DNA from: Alectoria sarmentosa
Lineage: Eukaryota > Ascomycota > Lecanoromycetes > Lecanorales > Parmeliaceae
DNA: 64,000 nucleotides
NCBI GenBank assembly: GCA_009733775.1
Contig: WOGZ01000185.1
Span: 1 to 64,000 of the forward strand
Direction of reading: 5' to 3'
The notes beneath the pieces are model-generated. The model saw only the letters and a list, made by a program, of their open reading frames with translations. It was not told where the DNA came from and did no database searches. A program made the translations under genes and the position numbers. Below are positions 60,611 to 64,000 of the stretch, piece after piece (the stretch's first letter is position 1; every line of letters begins with the position of its first letter).

Positions 60611-61615
60611 TTGTCAAAATATGAAATAGAAAATTTAGTTATATATTGTTGAGAGTATTACGAAAGAAAGAGCGATTTATATACGGGCGCACTAAGTGCA
60701 TATTAGTTCGCACGTAACCGCCAAGGCTTGACGTCACGTGATCCGAATTTCAACACTTTTTTTCGCTCGAATCTTTTTAGATCTGAATTTCGGGTTATAA
60801 AAGTGAAAATTAACGTCGAATAACAAAAGTGAATCATAACGTCGGATTGTAAGCGTGAAAACACTTTTTATCTTTTTTATCACCTCTTATACCCTCTAAA
60901 ACACTTAAATTTCAAACACGAAATTCGAAACTCGTAATGTTTAAAAACGAATAAGAACAGTGAAAATTCGAAAAAAAAGTCGAAAAATCGAAACCTGAAA
61001 ACGATTATATTCTTTTAAACATATTCGTCACGATGATACATAAAAAAAATTCCATTTTTTGACGAAAAATCGTTTTCTAATAAATTTATTTGCAGGTTAT
61101 CTGATACACACCAAAAATCGAGTGACATACAATCGATGAATATATGTGAAAGTAAATTTTTCGATTGAACGAAATATTTCGAACTGTATATGCATGTATG
61201 CGATCGATTATAAAGTTTATAAATTATTTTAAAATATTGATGCTTGACAATAATGATTGATAGAATATATATAAATTGCGATCGATACATTGCGATAATG
61301 ATGACGACAATAAAGTTTAAAAGCATGAATATAATAATTATGATAACGTTTAAAAACATTTAAAAGTCATATTGTCGAAGAATTCTCGTGAGTAATTAAA
61401 TAAATTTGACGATAACGATTTTTTGAATGACGATATTGTTTTCAAATTTGGATCGTACGTAAATATAAGTCTTTTGAATAAATGCTCGCAAAGTTTATGA
61501 TTATAATAACAATAACGATATATTAATTTTAAATTAAGTTTTAATAAATCGAAATTTGTTCGCATTAAACGTTAAGATTGATATTTGAGATTTTGCGAAT
61601 AAACTCGATCGATTA
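60611..61615 (-). mobile_element. H: copia element, 3' LTR and 3' non-coding region only
   Basis: Starts with a 145 bp LTR (60611-60755) of the E1 type, TGTCAAAATATG...CCGAATTTCAACA. It has an extra stretch containing TTCGCACGTAACCGCCAAGG. Then follows the non-coding region shared with E1 (1673-2560). It stops at CGATCGATTATT (61615), where the other copies continue toward RNase H. Truncated by rearrangement or by the next insertion. Confidence 0.8.
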
Positions 61616-61767
61616 TTATCACGGCAAACATGTGGGTTTGGCAAGGTACTTACCTTGTCAAGGAAGTTTGCCTGCCGAGGAAGTATCTCGGCAAGATTCT
61701 TAGCTTAGCATTATAAGTAGCTAGAATTTTGAGAGAAAGAATCAAGCTTTATACACCACACAATGCA
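61616..61767 (+). repeat. Near-unmutated LTR-like segment with hairpins
   Basis: Contains CGGCAAAC...GTTTGCCTGCCG arms around CAAGGTACTTACCTTG, a TATAAGTAG box at 61709 and the ending CACACAATGCA. The layout (inverted repeats, then TATA box, then AAAGAATCAA) is like the gypsy-2 LTR, where CTATAAAAAAGAATCAA occurs. A TG...CA span of 61631-61767 would make it a solo LTR or the 5' LTR of an element that copia I then entered. Confidence 0.5.
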
Positions 61768-61892
61768 TGTCGAAATTCAGGTCACGTGATAGGTCACGTG
61801 ACACGGGCGCATGCGTTTGTAACATAGGTCGCACTTTCCTTCGTAGCACTCTTAGAGTAATACAATTAAGTGTTTTACATTATATTTTCACA
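61768..61892 (+). repeat. I 5' LTR with duplicated CACGTG block
   Basis: TGTCGAAATTCAGGTCACGTGATAGGTCACGTGACACGGG...: a 12 bp tandem duplication of GGTCACGTGATA relative to C, making this LTR 12 bp longer. Ends TATTTTCACA. Confidence 0.92.
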
Positions 61893-61904
61893 GATTATAA
61901 ACCC
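61893..61904 (+). promoter_or_regulatory. I primer binding site
   Basis: GATTATAAACCC follows the LTR. It equals GGTTATGAGCCC after three G-to-A changes, the initiator tRNA-Met anticodon-arm complement. Confidence 0.6.
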
Positions 61905-63477
61905 GAGTTTACTCGACGATCGTTATAAACATGATTTATTTATTCATCATTATGATTATAATTATTTTTAAACATTTTATACTCATCGTAATAAGGCAAT
62001 TAATTATAAAGATTTTCATTTAATCAACCTTTTTAAGGTGAGCAATTTTCATTTATAAGATGGTTTTTAATTTAAATGATTATGATTCGAAATTCGGGGG
62101 TTGAGAGTCTTTCAATCTTCGGCAAGCCGAAGTTATCCGCTTTTAATCGAAGTCGCATATGATTTATGACCGTATAATCGAATTATGATAAGATTTTTAT
62201 AACATTATTAATTTCTTTACGTGAGACACATTAAATAAAAAAGAAAATGCGTTTTTATTTTTATGACATTTCATTAAATTGAGAGTTTATATTCTCAACG
62301 ATGTATTAAGTCAATAAAACAAATTAAATGATTGAATGTTAACTTCATTATCAATTTGATCATCATTTGAAACAATTTAAAATTGATTTCATTATCATTT
62401 AAACGTTTAAAAACTTGTTTGAAATCAAAAACAATAAACTTTATGTGTCAAAATTGGCGTTTTGATTTTAAAAACCCCTTAAAAAAAAGGTTAAGGTTTT
62501 ATCATCGAATTTTTCATTCGTTATCGATAACATCTTATCATCATGATCATAAAATTTGATTAATTTTAATTTCACGATAATAATCGTCGAAGCGAATATC
62601 TTAAATTTAAATTTTTGATTGAATAACATAAAAAGAATACGAATTCTTTAAAAAGGTTTGCACGTTTATAATTACACTTAATACAATTTCAATCGAATTC
62701 AATTTTTATTATTAAATTTAAAATCAAATCCTTCGTATCATTAATTTCATTTCATAACAATATTATCGTTTAAATTTATCGTTAATTCTCGTATAAGCAT
62801 TTCTCGTTATTATTGCAAAACCTTGAAATATAATAATAATAATTGATTGATATCGATAAAAACTTAAACGACTTTGATGAAGATTAACAGAGCATTTATT
62901 TCATCTTTTTCACATTATCGTCGTGCGATAACGATTTTAAAATCAATGAAAAGTCATTTGACGCCTTAAACGATATCAAAATCTTTGATTTACGCGTTAA
63001 AAATAAACGATCTCGTTCATTAATTCTCTTTAAAACGTTCGAATCGTTCTTTGAATTATCATCAAACTCGTTTATTTCGATATCTTTTCAAAACGGCATT
63101 TTTTAAAACGATCTTTTCGATTCGCTTTCAATCGTGATAAAAAAACCTTCATTTTCATTATCCTCATTATCATTATCAATTTTTTATATTTCTTCATTTA
63201 TCTTTTTCGATATTAATGATTGAATTTAACGCTTAAAATGTTATTAAAAATGTTTTTATAAATAATAAAAACAGCTTTTCTTTAATCTTTATTATTATTT
63301 TGAAATTTATTATCGAATATATCAAATAAAGCGAAGATATTAATAATTGATTAATATTAAACAATTTTCAATCTTTTATTAATATCATTAAATTTAAAAC
63401 TTGCGTGATTATTCGTTAACGTTTTGATTATATTAAACGTCAATTCATCAAAAAGCATAATGAGAATCCTTAAATTA

Positions 63478-63728
63478 TGTTAAACATCATCGATGTTTAT
63501 TATAAATTTATGAACTTTAAACTTTATATCGAGCTTATGCGTTAATTATATAACATTAACATTAATTTCGAAAGGGGCGTTCGTTAATATGAAAAGGACT
63601 TTTGCAAAATCAACGTCGAAATCGTTAATTTAAACGATTTTTTATCATTATCGAAGCTTTATTTTATTCAATTTTTTTTTATAAAATTCGATAAAATTTA
63701 CGATGTTTTTGTGATAATTTATATTTAA
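63478..63728 (+). pseudogene. Copia gag fragment (I)
   Basis: Reads LNIIDVYYKFMNFKLYIELM, a stop, LYNININF, YEKDFCKINVEIVNLNDFLS and LSKLYFIQFFFIKFDKIYDV. It is the same UBN2-type gag as C 52149-52400, with stops at Gln codons. A second open frame from 63735 (LYNSNTIKFDLIIHDVINEK, VVMLAHRNN) is shared with C and, in reverse, with C1. Confidence 0.65.
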
Positions 63729-64000
63729 ATTTATATGCTTTATAATTCGAATACAATTAAATTCGATTTAATTATTCACGACGTAATAAACGAAAAACGT
63801 CGTATATTTATAATCAAGGAGAATAATGTTGTTATGCTCGCTCATCGCAATAATAATAATAAAAACAAACAATTCGTCAAAAGCGATTTTGACGACTTTG
63901 ACTTCATCAATCGCGAAACTTATATTTTTTATAAAATCGTTAATCGTAAATTTAAACATCTTCTCATTAAATATTAAATTAAATTTTCACATTTGAAATT

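Larger units (their letters stand above)
61768..64000 (+). mobile_element. I: copia element, 5' part, runs off the right edge
   Basis: Plus-strand copia of the C family: 125 bp LTR, primer site, leader of about 1.5 kb matching C 50588-52140 throughout (for example ATGATTATAATTATTTT at 61950), then gag. It is less mutated than C. The element is incomplete only because the window ends. Confidence 0.9.

Overview
The window looks like a repeat graveyard from a filamentous ascomycete (Pezizomycotina). It is extremely AT-rich. I found no intact host gene, tRNA, rRNA or CRISPR array in 64 kb. What is readable is a nest of Ty1/copia and Ty3/gypsy (chromovirus) LTR retrotransposons, two copies of a small terminal-inverted-repeat (TIR) element with a TA target, and one unidentified 6.7 kb insertion. 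Paired LTRs differ almost only by C/T and G/A transitions, many expected Trp and Gln codons are stops, and C survives mainly in CpG. This is the signature of repeat-induced point mutation (RIP). The species cannot be named from this sequence.

Layout, left half. E0 is a minus-strand copia element whose 5' LTR is at 32047-32181. Three later insertions cut it into pieces at 143-1547, 9068-12290, 29542-29659 and 30679-32181. The insertions are E1 (minus copia, 1548-9067, duplication GAATT), F (plus copia, 12291-29541, duplication GTTTT) and a TIR element (29660-30678, TA). F is itself split by a complete plus-strand gypsy chromovirus (gypsy-3, 14259-24543, duplication AATAA). Bases 1-142 are unrelated to these elements.

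Right half. E0 sits against G, a minus copia remnant (32182-33220 and 39894-40036) that was split by the unidentified insertion D (33221-39893). C1 (minus copia) starts at 40037. It is interrupted by gypsy-2 (44991-59333, duplication ATTAG/ATCAG), by a second TIR element (59634-60481) and by copia H (60611-61615). Gypsy-2 is broken inside its integrase by a complete plus copia, C (50463-57570, duplication ATTTT). A short segment with near-normal GC (61616-61767) separates H from the 5' part of another plus copia, I, which runs off the right edge.

The genes work only as retrotransposon gag/protease/integrase/reverse transcriptase/RNase H relics. The copia order is gag-PR-INT-RT-RH. The gypsy order is gag-zinc finger-PR-RT-RH-INT-chromodomain. 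None appears translatable. Domains were recognised by reading frames through stop codons and comparing copies within the window. Domain limits are therefore approximate, whereas LTR limits and target duplications are exact to a base or so.
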